Below are positions 20,741-29,334 of a DNA stretch of 64,000 nucleotides, piece by piece. The notes under the pieces are model-generated. The model was given only the letters and a program-made list of their open reading frames with translations, was not told where the DNA came from and ran no database searches. Numbering within the stretch: position 1 is the first letter of the stretch; each line of letters opens with the position of its first letter. The DNA is from Achromobacter deleyi (lineage in GTDB: Bacteria > Pseudomonadota > Gammaproteobacteria > Burkholderiales > Burkholderiaceae_B): the NCBI RefSeq assembly GCF_902859705.1, contig NZ_CADIJO010000003.1:186001-250000 (forward strand), in the 5' to 3' direction. A program made the translations under genes and the position numbers.

Positions 20741-21231
20741 GAGTTCCTCCCTTGAGCGCCCGCCGACGCCATCCACGCGCACAACCGGGCCGCACGTTCC
20801 GCCGGCCAAGGTGCCGGCCCGGTCATCATCGGACAAACCAGACCGCTTCGCAAGCGCCCAAAAGACAACAAATGCTAACGCCGCAGCCCCATTCAGCTTG
20901 CGGAAAGGCGCAGCAAAGACGCCCGGGCCCACACCGCCAATCCGCCCGAGAAAACGCGGCAACTTCGCCACAGATCACCGTCACGCCCGCGCACGAACAT
21001 CCCCGAAAATGCGCCCAACCACCCACAACTTGGAGACATTCCGATGCACTTGTGGCATCCGCAGAGAAATCTGCGGCAATCCCGCGCAACCTGTTACCCA
21101 TTCATCCTTTTAGGCCGTTGTGCCCGCGCGCTGAAAGGTGTGAGATAGGCGCATACCCGCGGCAACGCCAAGCACAAGACCGCGTCCCAGGCAGCCCGGC
21201 TCGCGCCGCGCCGGCCTCACAGGAGACCCGC
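20741..21231. other. 490-bp gap between the PsiF and FxLYD-like genes
   Basis: No convincing gene is seen. It holds the divergent 5' regions of two exported-protein genes, a short GC hairpin around 20810-20822, and a perfect 7-bp stem with GAAA loop at 21059-21076 (CCGCAGA GAAA TCTGCGG). Codon-like frames through it lack family resemblance. Confidence 0.5.
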
Positions 21232-21570
21232 ATGAAAACCGCCCTCGCCTTCGTCGCCCTGCTGGCCGGCCTGACCGGCGCTGCCAGCGCGCAAAGCTTC
21301 TTCTACGGCGTCACCCTGGGCAACATCCAGGCCATCCGCGACACCAACGAAAACGTCTCCACCATCACCGGCTCGCTCGCCAACCAGTCCACCCGCGCCG
21401 TCAACAACGTCATGCTCACCTTCGTCCTCTACGACGACCAGGGCCGCGAAGTCGGCCGCGTCCGCGACGACGACATCGGCCCCCTCGCCCCCGGCCAGAT
21501 CAAGATGATCCGCGCCATCACCCCCCTGCAATTCGCCAAAGTGACGGCCCTCGATATCCGGGCTAGATAG
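21232..21570 (+). CDS. FxLYD-type small exported protein
   Basis: A 112-residue protein with a signal peptide (MKTALAFVALLAGLTGAASA) and a single small beta-sandwich domain. It contains TGSLANQSTRAVNNVMLTFVLYDDQGREVG and LAPGQIKMIRAI, the pattern of FxLYD-type domains found in many periplasmic proteins. AGGAG lies six bases before ATG 21232. The role is unknown. The following hairpin AAAACCCTG/CAGGGTTT (21585-21608) could end its transcript. Confidence 0.78.
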   Translation: MKTALAFVALLAGLTGAASAQSFFYGVTLGNIQAIRDTNENVSTITGSLANQSTRAVNNVMLTFVLYDDQGREVGRVRDDDIGPLAPGQIKMIRAITPLQFAKVTALDIRAR

Positions 21571-21662
21571 TGGGGCGGGCACCAAAAACCCTGGCGACAT
21601 CAGGGTTTAGTCAAACAAGTCCGGGTCCAAGTATGGGAAAATTCCGCATGCCGACTCGACAA

Positions 21663-21687
21663 AAGGGGCTTCCACACGAAGCCCCTT
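21663..21687. terminator. GC hairpin in front of the carbonic anhydrase gene
   Basis: AAGGGGCTT, loop CCACACG, AAGCCCCTT is a perfect 9-bp stem. No clear T-tract follows on the plus strand (GTTGCG), so it is a weak terminator or a leader structure. It separates the FxLYD gene from the carbonic anhydrase gene. Confidence 0.5.
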
Positions 21688-21742
21688 GTTGCGTCCGCGG
21701 CGCGCCAGCACGCCTGGCATCGTTACCAAGGAAGTGAAGATC

Positions 21743-22393
21743 ATGTTTCCCAAAAGACTCACCGAAGGCTATCAATCGTTTCTCGCAGGACGTTTCCATT
21801 CCGAACGCAGCCGATACGAAAAACTGGCCGAAACTGGGCAAAGCCCGGAAATCCTGATCATCGGCTGCTGCGACTCCCGCGTCTCGCCCGAAGCGATCTT
21901 CGATGCCGGCCCCGGCGAAATGTTCGTCGTGCGCAACGTCGCCAACCTCGTCCCGCCCTGTGACCCCGACTCCGAATCCTCGTACCACGGCACCAGCGCC
22001 GCCATCGAATTCGCCGTCAACGGCCTGAACGTCAAACACATCGTCGTCCTCGGCCACGCCTCCTGCGGCGGCATCCGCGCCTTCTTCGACGACGCCAAGC
22101 CCCTCACCAAGGGCGACTTCATCGGCAAGTGGATGTCCCAGATCGCCCCCGTCGCCGAAGCCATCGGCCCCGGCACCGACGACCGCGCCGCCAACCTCAA
22201 GCGCCTGGAACTCGCCGTCATCGGCCACAGCCTGAACAACCTGATGACCTTCCCCTCCATCCGCCGCCGCGTGGAAAAGGGCGAACTCGAACTCCACGGC
22301 ACCTACTTCGGCGTCGCCACCGGCGTCCTCTTCCTGCGCGACCCCGCCACCGGCGAATTCCACCCCTGCCTGGAAACCGGCCTGCCCGCCTAA
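21743..22393 (+). CDS. Beta-class carbonic anhydrase
   Basis: A 216-residue beta-carbonic anhydrase interconverting CO2 and bicarbonate. Zinc ligands are Cys42 in CCDSRVSP and His105/Cys108 in GHASCGG; the Asp44/Arg46 dyad is present. RNVANLVPP and LHGTYFGVATGVLFL are family blocks. The ATG at 21743 follows a GGAAGTGAAG ribosome site. Cytosolic bicarbonate supply for carboxylases such as PEP carboxylase is the usual role. It is followed by 518 bases without a gene. Confidence 0.95.
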   Translation: MFPKRLTEGYQSFLAGRFHSERSRYEKLAETGQSPEILIIGCCDSRVSPEAIFDAGPGEMFVVRNVANLVPPCDPDSESSYHGTSAAIEFAVNGLNVKHIVVLGHASCGGIRAFFDDAKPLTKGDFIGKWMSQIAPVAEAIGPGTDDRAANLKRLELAVIGHSLNNLMTFPSIRRRVEKGELELHGTYFGVATGVLFLRDPATGEFHPCLETGLPA

Positions 22394-22718
22394 GCCACAC
22401 CCCCAGCGCGGCGGCCAAGCCGCCGTGCTGAACGCAAGCACTGACATCGCCACGCCCAAAGGCGTACGCACTTTTCAAACGCTGGCAACAACACAGGCAC
22501 GAGCCTCACGGCGCAAACTCCGCCAAGTCGCCAGCGCCCCCCACTCTCCGCAAGCGCGCAGCGTCACCCCCCGACGCAAGACACCGCGTAAGCCGAGCAA
22601 GGCCGCCCGCGCGGCCGGCACGAGGCGAGCCCCGCAACCCGCTCCAACCCCAAACGATCCAGGCCACCACGCCAAGCACACCGCCCACCCCAACAACCGG
22701 CAGTAATGCACATCAAGA

Positions 22719-22878
22719 GCGCGTGACGGGGCAGGCGGGTGAGGGCGGGGCGTGTAGATGCGCCCGAGGGCATTCGAAGGGAGCCGAAGGCGGACGAGAA
22801 TGACGAAGGGGCAGTCCGGAGCGAAGGCTCCGGACCGCAATCGTAGCCCCGCCCTCACCCGCCTGCCCCGTCACGCGC
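22719..22878. repeat. 160-bp element with 32-bp perfect inverted terminal arms
   Basis: Arms at 22719-22750 and 22847-22878 are exact reverse complements over 32 bases, starting GCGCGTGACGGGGCAGGCGG. Inside is a second perfect hairpin, GTCCGGAGC GAAG GCTCCGGAC (22813-22834). The 518-bp gap 22394-22911 otherwise has no supported gene. The layout resembles an intergenic structured repeat (REP/BIME or MITE-like) or a structured RNA. No target-site duplication is obvious beside the arms. Confidence 0.75.
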
Positions 22879-22911
22879 GGCTAAAGAACCCACAGCCGCC
22901 AAAGCAAAACC

Positions 22912-23589
22912 CTAAACCCGATAAGCCTGCGCCAACCTCTCATAATTATTCTTAAGAATGATCCCAGCGTAGTAGACATGCTCCCGCATGAGATCCTCAG
23001 CCCGCGCCCCATCTCGCCCGATGATCGCGTTCACGATCCGGTGATGATCATCATGCGACCGCAAGATAATCCCATGATCCTCCCATAGGATGATCCGATC
23101 CGACGCATAAGGAATCGCCTGCGCCTGCGTCGCAAACCGCTTCACCCACGGATTCCCCGCCGCCTCCAGAATCCCGTTGTGCAAGGTAATGTTGACCTGC
23201 TGATAAGGCAGATGGTCCTCCGCCAGCAGCACCCCCTTGCCCAGAATCCGATCCCCTTCATCCAGGCAATTCTTCAGCACCGCCACCGCATCATTCGACA
23301 GTCCGCGTAGCGCCGCCTGCCGACAGGCCAGCCCTTCCAGCGCCGCGCGCACCTCGTACGCCGCCACGATCTCGGCAATGTCGTAAGCCCGCACCGTATA
23401 GCCGCGCTTGGGCAGATGTTCCAGCAACCCCTCATTGCCCAGCGTCGCCAGGGCCGCCCGCACCGGTGTGCGCGACACCCCCAGTTTCTCGGCCAGCGGG
23501 ATTTCCTCCAGGCGGGCGCCGGGGCTGAACTTGCCGTGCAGCACCCAGTCCCGCAGCGTATCGGTAACGTGTTGAGAGAGCGTATCCAT
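22912..23589 (-). CDS. GntR-family (FadR-type) transcriptional regulator
   Basis: A 225-residue regulator with an N-terminal winged helix (about 5-65: LRDWVLHGKFSPGARLEEIPLAEK, GVSRTPVRAALATLGNEGLL, KRGYTV) and a C-terminal all-helical FCD ligand-binding domain (about 75-215; AYEVRAALEGLACRQAA, HNGILEAAGN, HHRIVNAIIGRDGARAEDLM with metal-binding-type His residues). It is divergent from the SDR/Liv operon and is probably its repressor. TGTATACA-type sites occur at both ends of the gap. The ligand should be a carboxylate intermediate of the pathway, which is inference. Confidence 0.92.
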   Translation of the reverse strand: MDTLSQHVTDTLRDWVLHGKFSPGARLEEIPLAEKLGVSRTPVRAALATLGNEGLLEHLPKRGYTVRAYDIAEIVAAYEVRAALEGLACRQAALRGLSNDAVAVLKNCLDEGDRILGKGVLLAEDHLPYQQVNITLHNGILEAAGNPWVKRFATQAQAIPYASDRIILWEDHGIILRSHDDHHRIVNAIIGRDGARAEDLMREHVYYAGIILKNNYERLAQAYRV

Positions 23590-23595
23590 GGCCTC

Positions 23596-23606
23596 ATTGT
23601 ATACAT
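23596..23606. promoter_or_regulatory. TGTATACAT site next to the GntR gene (putative operator)
   Basis: ATTGTATACAT lies seven bases before the GntR start codon. TGTATACA is a perfect 8-base palindrome and is repeated at the other end of the intergenic region, consistent with autoregulation by the FadR-type protein. Confidence 0.5.
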
Positions 23607-23715
23607 GAAGAATACATACGACGGTCTCAAGCGAAACGCTGATAGGGATCTCCCCTATGAGATAGCCTCAATCCGTATGGAACCAAGGGAAACCCCCTAT
23701 ACCTCCACACCCTCC

Positions 23716-23725
23716 ATGTATACAT
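23716..23725. promoter_or_regulatory. ATGTATACAT palindrome upstream of the SDR/Liv operon
   Basis: A perfect 10-base palindrome, ATGTATACAT, lies 68 bases before the SDR start. It matches the site near the GntR gene, 120 bases away. A related half-match AATACATACG lies at 23610-23619. FadR-type operators are commonly short TGT-ACA palindromes. Confidence 0.55.
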
Positions 23726-23793
23726 AATCGCAAAAAATTCAGACAGACGGGCGCACTCCCCAAGGCGAGGCGACCCGTGCAACAGGAGACAGC

Positions 23794-24585
23794 ATGTCCA
23801 ATGTATCCACGCCGGCCGCGGGCCCGGCCCCGCGTCTTGCGCTCGTCACCGGCGGCGGCGGCGGCATCGGCGCCACCATCTGCCAGGAACTGGCGCGCGC
23901 CGGCTACCGCGTCATTGTGTCCGACGTCGATGCCCAGCGGGCCCGCCGCGTCGCCGACGAACTGGGCGCCCCGCACGCTGCCCACGCCTTCGACGTCAGC
24001 GACGAAACCGCCGTCGAGACCGCCTTCGACCAGATCGAACAGACCCACGGCCCCATCGCCGTCCTAGTCAGCGCCGCCGGCCTGCTGCTGTTCCAGGCCA
24101 ACGGCGAACGCCCGCTCATCAAAGACACCACCCTGGACATCTGGGAACGCAGCTTCGCCGTCAACGCGCGCGGCGTCTTCCTGTGCGGCCGCGCCTACCT
24201 GCGCCGGCGCGAAGCCGCGCCGCTGGCGCATGGCCGCATCGTCACCTTCACCTCGGTCGCCGCGCAGTTGGGCGGCTACCGTTCCAGCGCCTCGTACATC
24301 GCCGCCAAGTCCGCCGTGCTGGGCCTGACCAAGGCCATGGCGCGCGAATCCGCGCACCTGGGCGTCACCGTCAACGGCATCGCGCCCGGCCTGATCGACA
24401 CCGACATGCTGCGCAGCACCGTCACCAGCAGCGGCGCCCTGGCCGCCGCCGCACAAGCCATTCCGCTGGGCCGCATCGGCACCGTCGACGACGTGGCCGC
24501 CGCCGTGCGATTCCTGGCCTCGGAAGAAGCCGGCTACATCACCGGCAGCGTCATCGACGTCAACGGCGGCTATCGCATGCAGTAA
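23794..24585 (+). CDS. SDR-family oxidoreductase, first gene of the Liv operon
   Basis: A 263-residue classical SDR with the cofactor motif TGGGGGIG (about 21-28), acidic SDVDAQRA after strand 2 (NAD preference), a serine in TFTSVAAQLGG, YIAAK as the catalytic Tyr/Lys, and NGIAPGLIDTDM near the C-terminus. AGGAG lies 7 bases before ATG. It heads the GntR-controlled operon and is followed by the periplasmic binding-protein gene 79 bases on. The substrate is likely an alcohol or ketone of the imported compound. Confidence 0.9.
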   Translation: MSNVSTPAAGPAPRLALVTGGGGGIGATICQELARAGYRVIVSDVDAQRARRVADELGAPHAAHAFDVSDETAVETAFDQIEQTHGPIAVLVSAAGLLLFQANGERPLIKDTTLDIWERSFAVNARGVFLCGRAYLRRREAAPLAHGRIVTFTSVAAQLGGYRSSASYIAAKSAVLGLTKAMARESAHLGVTVNGIAPGLIDTDMLRSTVTSSGALAAAAQAIPLGRIGTVDDVAAAVRFLASEEAGYITGSVIDVNGGYRMQ

Positions 24586-24664
24586 CCCCTATCCGGCGGC
24601 CAGGCCGCCTACGCAGCAACGCGCCATGCATAAAGGCGCGCACACATAAAACGGGAGACACACC

Positions 24665-25876
24665 ATGATCCACCCCCGCCGCTATGCGGCCGCCGCGCTC
24701 TGCGCCCTGGCCGTCGGCGCCACCGCCCAGGCCCAGCAGGAACCGGGCATCACCGACAAGACCATCAAGATCGGCCTGTTCGCGCCCCTGTCGGGCAGCG
24801 GCATGGCCTATGGCTTTGACGTCTTGAACGCCGCCAAGATGTGGTACGCCAAGGTCAACAAGGAAGGCGGCGTGAACGGCCGCCAGATCGAACTGGTGAT
24901 CGAAGACGACCGCTGCAACGCCAATGACCTGGTCGCCGCGGTGAAGAAGCTGACCGAACAGGACAAGGTCTTTCTGCTGAATGGCGGCTCGTGTTCGGCC
25001 GCGGTCGTGGCCGCACGCGAATACGTCGAACGCGAAAAGATGCCGCTGGTGATGTTGAACGCATCCGGCGACGGCGCGCTGTATCCGCCGTCCAAGTACA
25101 TCTATGGCGCGTTCTCGATCTCGCAGCACGCCGTGGGCGGATCGATGGTGCAGTTTGCCGCCGAACACCTGAAAGCCAAAAAGATCGGCTACATCAACCA
25201 CGATGACGCCTACGGCGGCTGGAACCTGGAAGCCGCGCAGGCCCAGGCCAAGCAGCTGGACAACCTGGGCTTGCAGGTGCAGTCGGTCAATCCGAACATC
25301 ACCGACGTCACCGCGCCGATGCTCAAGATCCGCGCCGCCAACCCCGACGTGCTGCTCCTGACCACCTACGCCCGCCCCGCCGCACTGATCATCAAGAAGG
25401 CGCAGGAACTGGGCTGGAACAAGCCCATCGTGCTGGCCGTGAACGGCACCGCCGACCTCAAGCAGCTGGTCGAGAACGTCGGCAACAAGGACGCCTTCAA
25501 GAACGTCTACATCCAGGACGTGCTGGCCGACATGCCAGGCGGCCCCAAGCTGACCTGGGTCTATGACATGTACAAGCAGGCCTACCCCGACCTGGCCGCC
25601 AAGCCGGGCCATCCGCAGACCTACATGCCTTATGGCCTGCCGCCCGCCATGGCGGTCGTCAATGCGCTGAAGGCCGCCGGCCCGCAACCCACCCGCGAGA
25701 AGGTGCTGGCGGCGCTGGAAACGATGAAGTTCGATTCCGGCGTCATGGCCGGCCCGATCGAATTCGGTCCCAACGACCGCGCCGCGCAGGAATCGGCCAT
25801 CTACATCAAGTTCGACGGCACCAACATGTCGCTGGTGCCCGGCGCCTTCAAGAGCGTCTGGAAGTACCAGCCGTAA
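24665..25876 (+). CDS. Liv-type ABC transporter substrate-binding protein
   Basis: A 403-residue periplasmic binding protein (peripla_BP_6 type). A signal peptide ends near AQAQQ. Next come GITDKTIKIGLFAPLSGSGMAYG, ELVIEDDRCNANDLVAAVKKL and LLNGGSCSAAV, the hallmarks of the branched-chain amino acid/amide receptor family. In catabolic operons such receptors often bind aromatic or hydroaromatic acids instead of leucine. It works with the four following genes. GGGAG lies 9 bases before the ATG. Confidence 0.93.
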   Translation: MIHPRRYAAAALCALAVGATAQAQQEPGITDKTIKIGLFAPLSGSGMAYGFDVLNAAKMWYAKVNKEGGVNGRQIELVIEDDRCNANDLVAAVKKLTEQDKVFLLNGGSCSAAVVAAREYVEREKMPLVMLNASGDGALYPPSKYIYGAFSISQHAVGGSMVQFAAEHLKAKKIGYINHDDAYGGWNLEAAQAQAKQLDNLGLQVQSVNPNITDVTAPMLKIRAANPDVLLLTTYARPAALIIKKAQELGWNKPIVLAVNGTADLKQLVENVGNKDAFKNVYIQDVLADMPGGPKLTWVYDMYKQAYPDLAAKPGHPQTYMPYGLPPAMAVVNALKAAGPQPTREKVLAALETMKFDSGVMAGPIEFGPNDRAAQESAIYIKFDGTNMSLVPGAFKSVWKYQP

Positions 25877-25948
25877 ACCTGCCGCTACCACGGCCACAGG
25901 CCAGGTCCGCGCCGCGGCGCAGCGCCGCGCGGACCGCCGGAGACCATC

Positions 25949-26851
25949 ATGAGCTTTGCCGATTTCTGGTTGTTCCTGCAGCAAGGGGTGCTGTCAGGGC
26001 TGGTGACGGGCAGCGTGTACGCGCTGCTGGCCGTTGCCGTCGTCATCATCTTCAAGACCACCGACGTGCCCAATTTCGCGCAAGGCGAAATCTTCATGGT
26101 CGGCGGCTACATCGCCCTGTTCCTGACCCTGGTCATGGGCTGGCCCTACCTAGTGGTCATCCCCGTGACGCTGGCCGTCGTGGCGGGGGTGTCCGGCCTG
26201 TTCCAGCGCGTGGTGATGGAACGCGTCATCGCCTCCAAGGGCGTGGGCGTGCAGATGGTCATCGCTACCCTGGGCCTGGCCTATGCCCTGAAGGGCCTGG
26301 TGCGCCAGACCGGGCTGGGCGACACGCCGCGCTCGCTGCCGCCGCTGGCGCCCACCGACGCCGTCATCATCGGCGACGCCGTGCTGACCCAGCTGGACCT
26401 GGTGATCTTCGCGGTGGCCGTCGGCGTGATGCTGCTGCTGTACGTGATGTTCACCTACACCCGCGTGGGCAAGGCCATGCGCGCCGTCGGCATGAACCCC
26501 AAGGCCGCGCGCCTGGTGGGTGTGAACCTGACGCGCATCCGCATGATGGTGTGGGCGCTGTCCGGCCTGATCTCGGCCGTGGCGGCCCTGCTCATCACGC
26601 CCAAGATCCTGATCACGCCCGACATCGGCCACATCGCCATCCTGGCCTACGCGGCCGCCATCGTCGGCGGCATCACCAGCCTGCCGGGCGCCGTGGTCGG
26701 CGGCTTCGTGATCGGCGTGGCCGAGAACCTGGTGGGGCTGTTCATTTCGACCAATGCCATCGTCGTGGCGCCCTTTGTCGCCATCATGGTGGTGCTGCTG
26801 CTGCGTCCGCAAGGCCTCCTGGGCGGCAAACTGCAGGTGAAGAAAGTATGA
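25949..26851 (+). CDS. Liv-type ABC transporter permease (LivH-like)
   Basis: A 300-residue inner-membrane permease with about eight transmembrane segments: GLVTGSVYALLAVAVVII, FAQGEIFMVGGYIA, the coupling-loop type GKAMRAVGMNPKAARLVGVNL and ITSLPGAVVGGFVIGVAENL. CGGAG precedes the ATG. It pairs with the second permease, whose start overlaps its stop as ATGA. Confidence 0.94.
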   Translation: MSFADFWLFLQQGVLSGLVTGSVYALLAVAVVIIFKTTDVPNFAQGEIFMVGGYIALFLTLVMGWPYLVVIPVTLAVVAGVSGLFQRVVMERVIASKGVGVQMVIATLGLAYALKGLVRQTGLGDTPRSLPPLAPTDAVIIGDAVLTQLDLVIFAVAVGVMLLLYVMFTYTRVGKAMRAVGMNPKAARLVGVNLTRIRMMVWALSGLISAVAALLITPKILITPDIGHIAILAYAAAIVGGITSLPGAVVGGFVIGVAENLVGLFISTNAIVVAPFVAIMVVLLLRPQGLLGGKLQVKKV

Positions 26852-27852
26852 AATCCAAGCTCGATCCCGCCCTGCTGGCGCTGATGGCCGTGGTGCTCGT
26901 CGCCCTGCCGTTCGTGGCCAGCGGCTATGTCATCTACGTCGTCAACCTCTTGATGGTGTTCGTGGTGCTGGCCCTGGGCCTGCACCTGGTCATCGGAGAA
27001 ACCGGGCAGTTCGCGCTGTCGCATGCCGCGTTCTACGGCGTGGGCATCTACACCGCGGGCCTCATCAACAATCTCTGGCATCCGCCCTTCTTCGTGTCCA
27101 TCGTGGCGGGCGGCCTGCTGGCCGCCGTGCTGGGCTACATCATCGGCGCGCTGGCGCTGCGCATGCGCGACATCTACCTGGCGCTGTCCACCTTTGCCTT
27201 TGGCGAGGCGATGCAGTGGGTGTTCCTGAACTGGCAGTCGGTCACCAACGGCTCGAACGGCTTTCGGATTTCGCCCGCCACGCTGTTCGGCTACGAGCTG
27301 GTGTCCGACATCAAGGCCTATCCGTTTGTCGTGGCAATCGCCGCGCTGTTGCTGTGGGCCACCATTGCGCTGTCGCGCTCGCAGCTGGGGTCGGCCTTCC
27401 GGGCCGTGCGTGAAAGCGATGTGGCCGCCCAAGCCATGGGCGTGAACGTCAACGCCATCAAGCGCACCGCCTTCACGCTGTCGGCGGCGTACGCCGGCAT
27501 CGCGGGCGGCATGTACACCACCTTTGCCTCGTTCATCCACCCCGAAAGCCTGGGCTTCCAGACCACCATCCTGATTCTCACCATGGTGGTCGTAGGCGGC
27601 ATCGGCTCGGTGCGCGGCGCCATTGCCGGCGCGCTGGGCTTCGGCCTGATCTCGGAACTGCTGCGCCAGGCGCTGTCGTTCCAGGAAATCATCTACGGCG
27701 TGATCCTGATGGGCTTCATGATGTTCGCGCCCAAGGGCCTGTTCGCCAGCCGCGACGCGCGCCGCCGCGCGCCCCCGCCGGCCACCCCGCTGCCCACGCG
27801 CACGGGCGCCGCCGCCCCGGCCGCCAAACCCACGCAAAGGAGCGCCGCATGA
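26848..27852 (+). CDS. Liv-type ABC transporter permease (LivM-like)
   Basis: A 334-residue membrane protein with about nine hydrophobic segments. It has the LivM signature GETGQFALSHAAFYGVGIYT, the coupling loop GSAFRAVRESDVAAQAMGVN and the end block GGIGSVRGAIAGALGFGLI. The C-terminus is an Ala/Pro/Arg-rich tail of about 30 residues. The start at 26848 overlaps the preceding stop, and its own stop overlaps the ATPase start (ATGA at 27849). Confidence 0.94.
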   Translation: MKSKLDPALLALMAVVLVALPFVASGYVIYVVNLLMVFVVLALGLHLVIGETGQFALSHAAFYGVGIYTAGLINNLWHPPFFVSIVAGGLLAAVLGYIIGALALRMRDIYLALSTFAFGEAMQWVFLNWQSVTNGSNGFRISPATLFGYELVSDIKAYPFVVAIAALLLWATIALSRSQLGSAFRAVRESDVAAQAMGVNVNAIKRTAFTLSAAYAGIAGGMYTTFASFIHPESLGFQTTILILTMVVVGGIGSVRGAIAGALGFGLISELLRQALSFQEIIYGVILMGFMMFAPKGLFASRDARRRAPPPATPLPTRTGAAAPAAKPTQRSAA

Positions 27853-28613
27853 GCGCCCAGCCTTATCTCGACGTCCAGGGCCTGACGGTGAAGTTCGGCG
27901 GCCTGACGGCCATCAACGGCCTGTCCATGCAGGTGGAACGCGGCCGCATCCACGCGCTGATCGGTCCCAACGGCGCTGGCAAGTCCACCACCTTCAATTG
28001 CGTCTCGCGCTACTACCGCCCCACCCAGGGCCGCATCGTGTTCGACGGCGTCGACATCACGACGAAAAAGCCGCACGAAATGGCCGCGCTGGGCGTGGCG
28101 CGCACTTTCCAGAACCTGGAGCTGTTCAGCGCGCTGACGGTGCGCGAGAACGCCCTGCTGGGCACTTACGCACACGGCGCATCCACGGCGTCGCGCCTGC
28201 TGCGCCCCGCCCGCGCCGAAGCGCGCGAACGCGTCGAGCACCTGCTTGAACGCGTGGGGCTGGCCGACTTCCTGGACACCCCCGCCTGCAGCCTGGACTT
28301 CGGCCGCCAGAAGATGCTGGAACTGGCGCGCGCACTGGCCATCTCGCCCAAGCTGCTCTTGCTGGACGAACCGGCCGCCGGCCTGCGCAACCGCGAAATC
28401 GAAACGCTGGACCGCATCCTGACCGAGCTGTGCGAACGCGACGGCATCACGGTGCTGCTGGTCGAGCACGTGATGCAGCTGGTGATGTCGATCTCGGATC
28501 GCATCACCGTCATGTCGTTCGGCGAGAAGATCGCCGAAGGCACGCCCGCGGAGGTGCGCAGCAACCCCCGCGTCATCGAAGCCTATCTGGGCAAGGGAGC
28601 CGCCGGTGGCTGA
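27849..28613 (+). CDS. Liv-type ABC transporter ATPase (LivG-like)
   Basis: A 254-residue ATP-binding subunit. Walker A is GPNGAGKST (about 38-46), the Q-loop is VARTFQNLELF, the signature LDFGRQKMLELARAL takes the usual place of LSGGQ in LivG, and Walker B is LLLLDEPAAGL. The C-terminal SDRITVMSFGEKIAEGTPAEV is typical of LivG. AAAGGAG precedes the ATG. Confidence 0.94.
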   Translation: MSAQPYLDVQGLTVKFGGLTAINGLSMQVERGRIHALIGPNGAGKSTTFNCVSRYYRPTQGRIVFDGVDITTKKPHEMAALGVARTFQNLELFSALTVRENALLGTYAHGASTASRLLRPARAEARERVEHLLERVGLADFLDTPACSLDFGRQKMLELARALAISPKLLLLDEPAAGLRNREIETLDRILTELCERDGITVLLVEHVMQLVMSISDRITVMSFGEKIAEGTPAEVRSNPRVIEAYLGKGAAGG

Positions 28614-29325
28614 GTATCTGCTTGAAGTCGAGTCGGTCAGCGCCGCCTACGGCAACATCCGCGCCTTGCAGGACGTCTCGCTGAAAGTGCCGCAAGGCGC
28701 CATCGTGGCGCTGCTGGGCGCCAACGGCGCGGGCAAGTCCACCACGCTCAATGTGATCTCGCGGCTGGTGTCGCCCACGGCGGGTAGCGTGCGTTTCGAC
28801 GGCGAGGCCATCCATCGCCAGCCGGCGGACGCCATCGTCGGCCGCGGCATCGTACAGGTGCCCGAGGGCCGCGAAATCTTCCGCGACATGAGCGTGCGCG
28901 AAAACCTGGAAATGGGCGCCTACCTGCGGCACGACCGCCAGGCGGTCAAGCAGGACCTGGACATGGTGTGCGACACCTTTCCGCGGCTGCGCGAACGCTT
29001 CGAGCAAAAGGCGGCCACGCTGTCGGGCGGCGAGCAGCAGATGCTGGCCACCGGCCGCGCCATGATGGCGCGCCCGCGCATGATCCTCTTGGACGAACCG
29101 TCCATGGGCTTGTCGCCGTTGGTGGTCGAGCAGATCTTCGACATCGTGCTGCGCCTGAACCGTGAACAGGGCATCACCATCCTGCTGGTCGAACAGAACG
29201 TGAAGCTGGCGCTGTCGGTGTCCAGCTATGCCTACATCCTGGAAAACGGCGAAATCGCGCTGGAAGGCGAATCAGCCGCCTTGGCCAGCGACGAAGCCGT
29301 GCAACGCGCCTACCTGGGCGCCTAG
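28606..29325 (+). CDS. Liv-type ABC transporter ATPase (LivF-like)
   Basis: A 239-residue ATPase with Walker A GANGAGKST, the LivF-specific VPEGREIFRDMSVRENLEMGAY, signature LSGGEQQMLATGRAMM and Walker B LLDEPSMGL. The GTG start at 28606 overlaps the LivG gene by 8 bases and has GGGAG upstream. It completes the importer. Confidence 0.94.
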   Translation: MAEYLLEVESVSAAYGNIRALQDVSLKVPQGAIVALLGANGAGKSTTLNVISRLVSPTAGSVRFDGEAIHRQPADAIVGRGIVQVPEGREIFRDMSVRENLEMGAYLRHDRQAVKQDLDMVCDTFPRLRERFEQKAATLSGGEQQMLATGRAMMARPRMILLDEPSMGLSPLVVEQIFDIVLRLNREQGITILLVEQNVKLALSVSSYAYILENGEIALEGESAALASDEAVQRAYLGA

Positions 29326-29334
29326 GAAATTGCC

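Noticed and set aside
22425..22706. Small plus-strand frame in the gap after the carbonic anhydrase gene
   Set aside because: Arg/Ala/Pro-rich with no recognisable domain or ribosome site; the opposite frame at 22475-22858 runs through the inverted-repeat element and is equally unconvincing.
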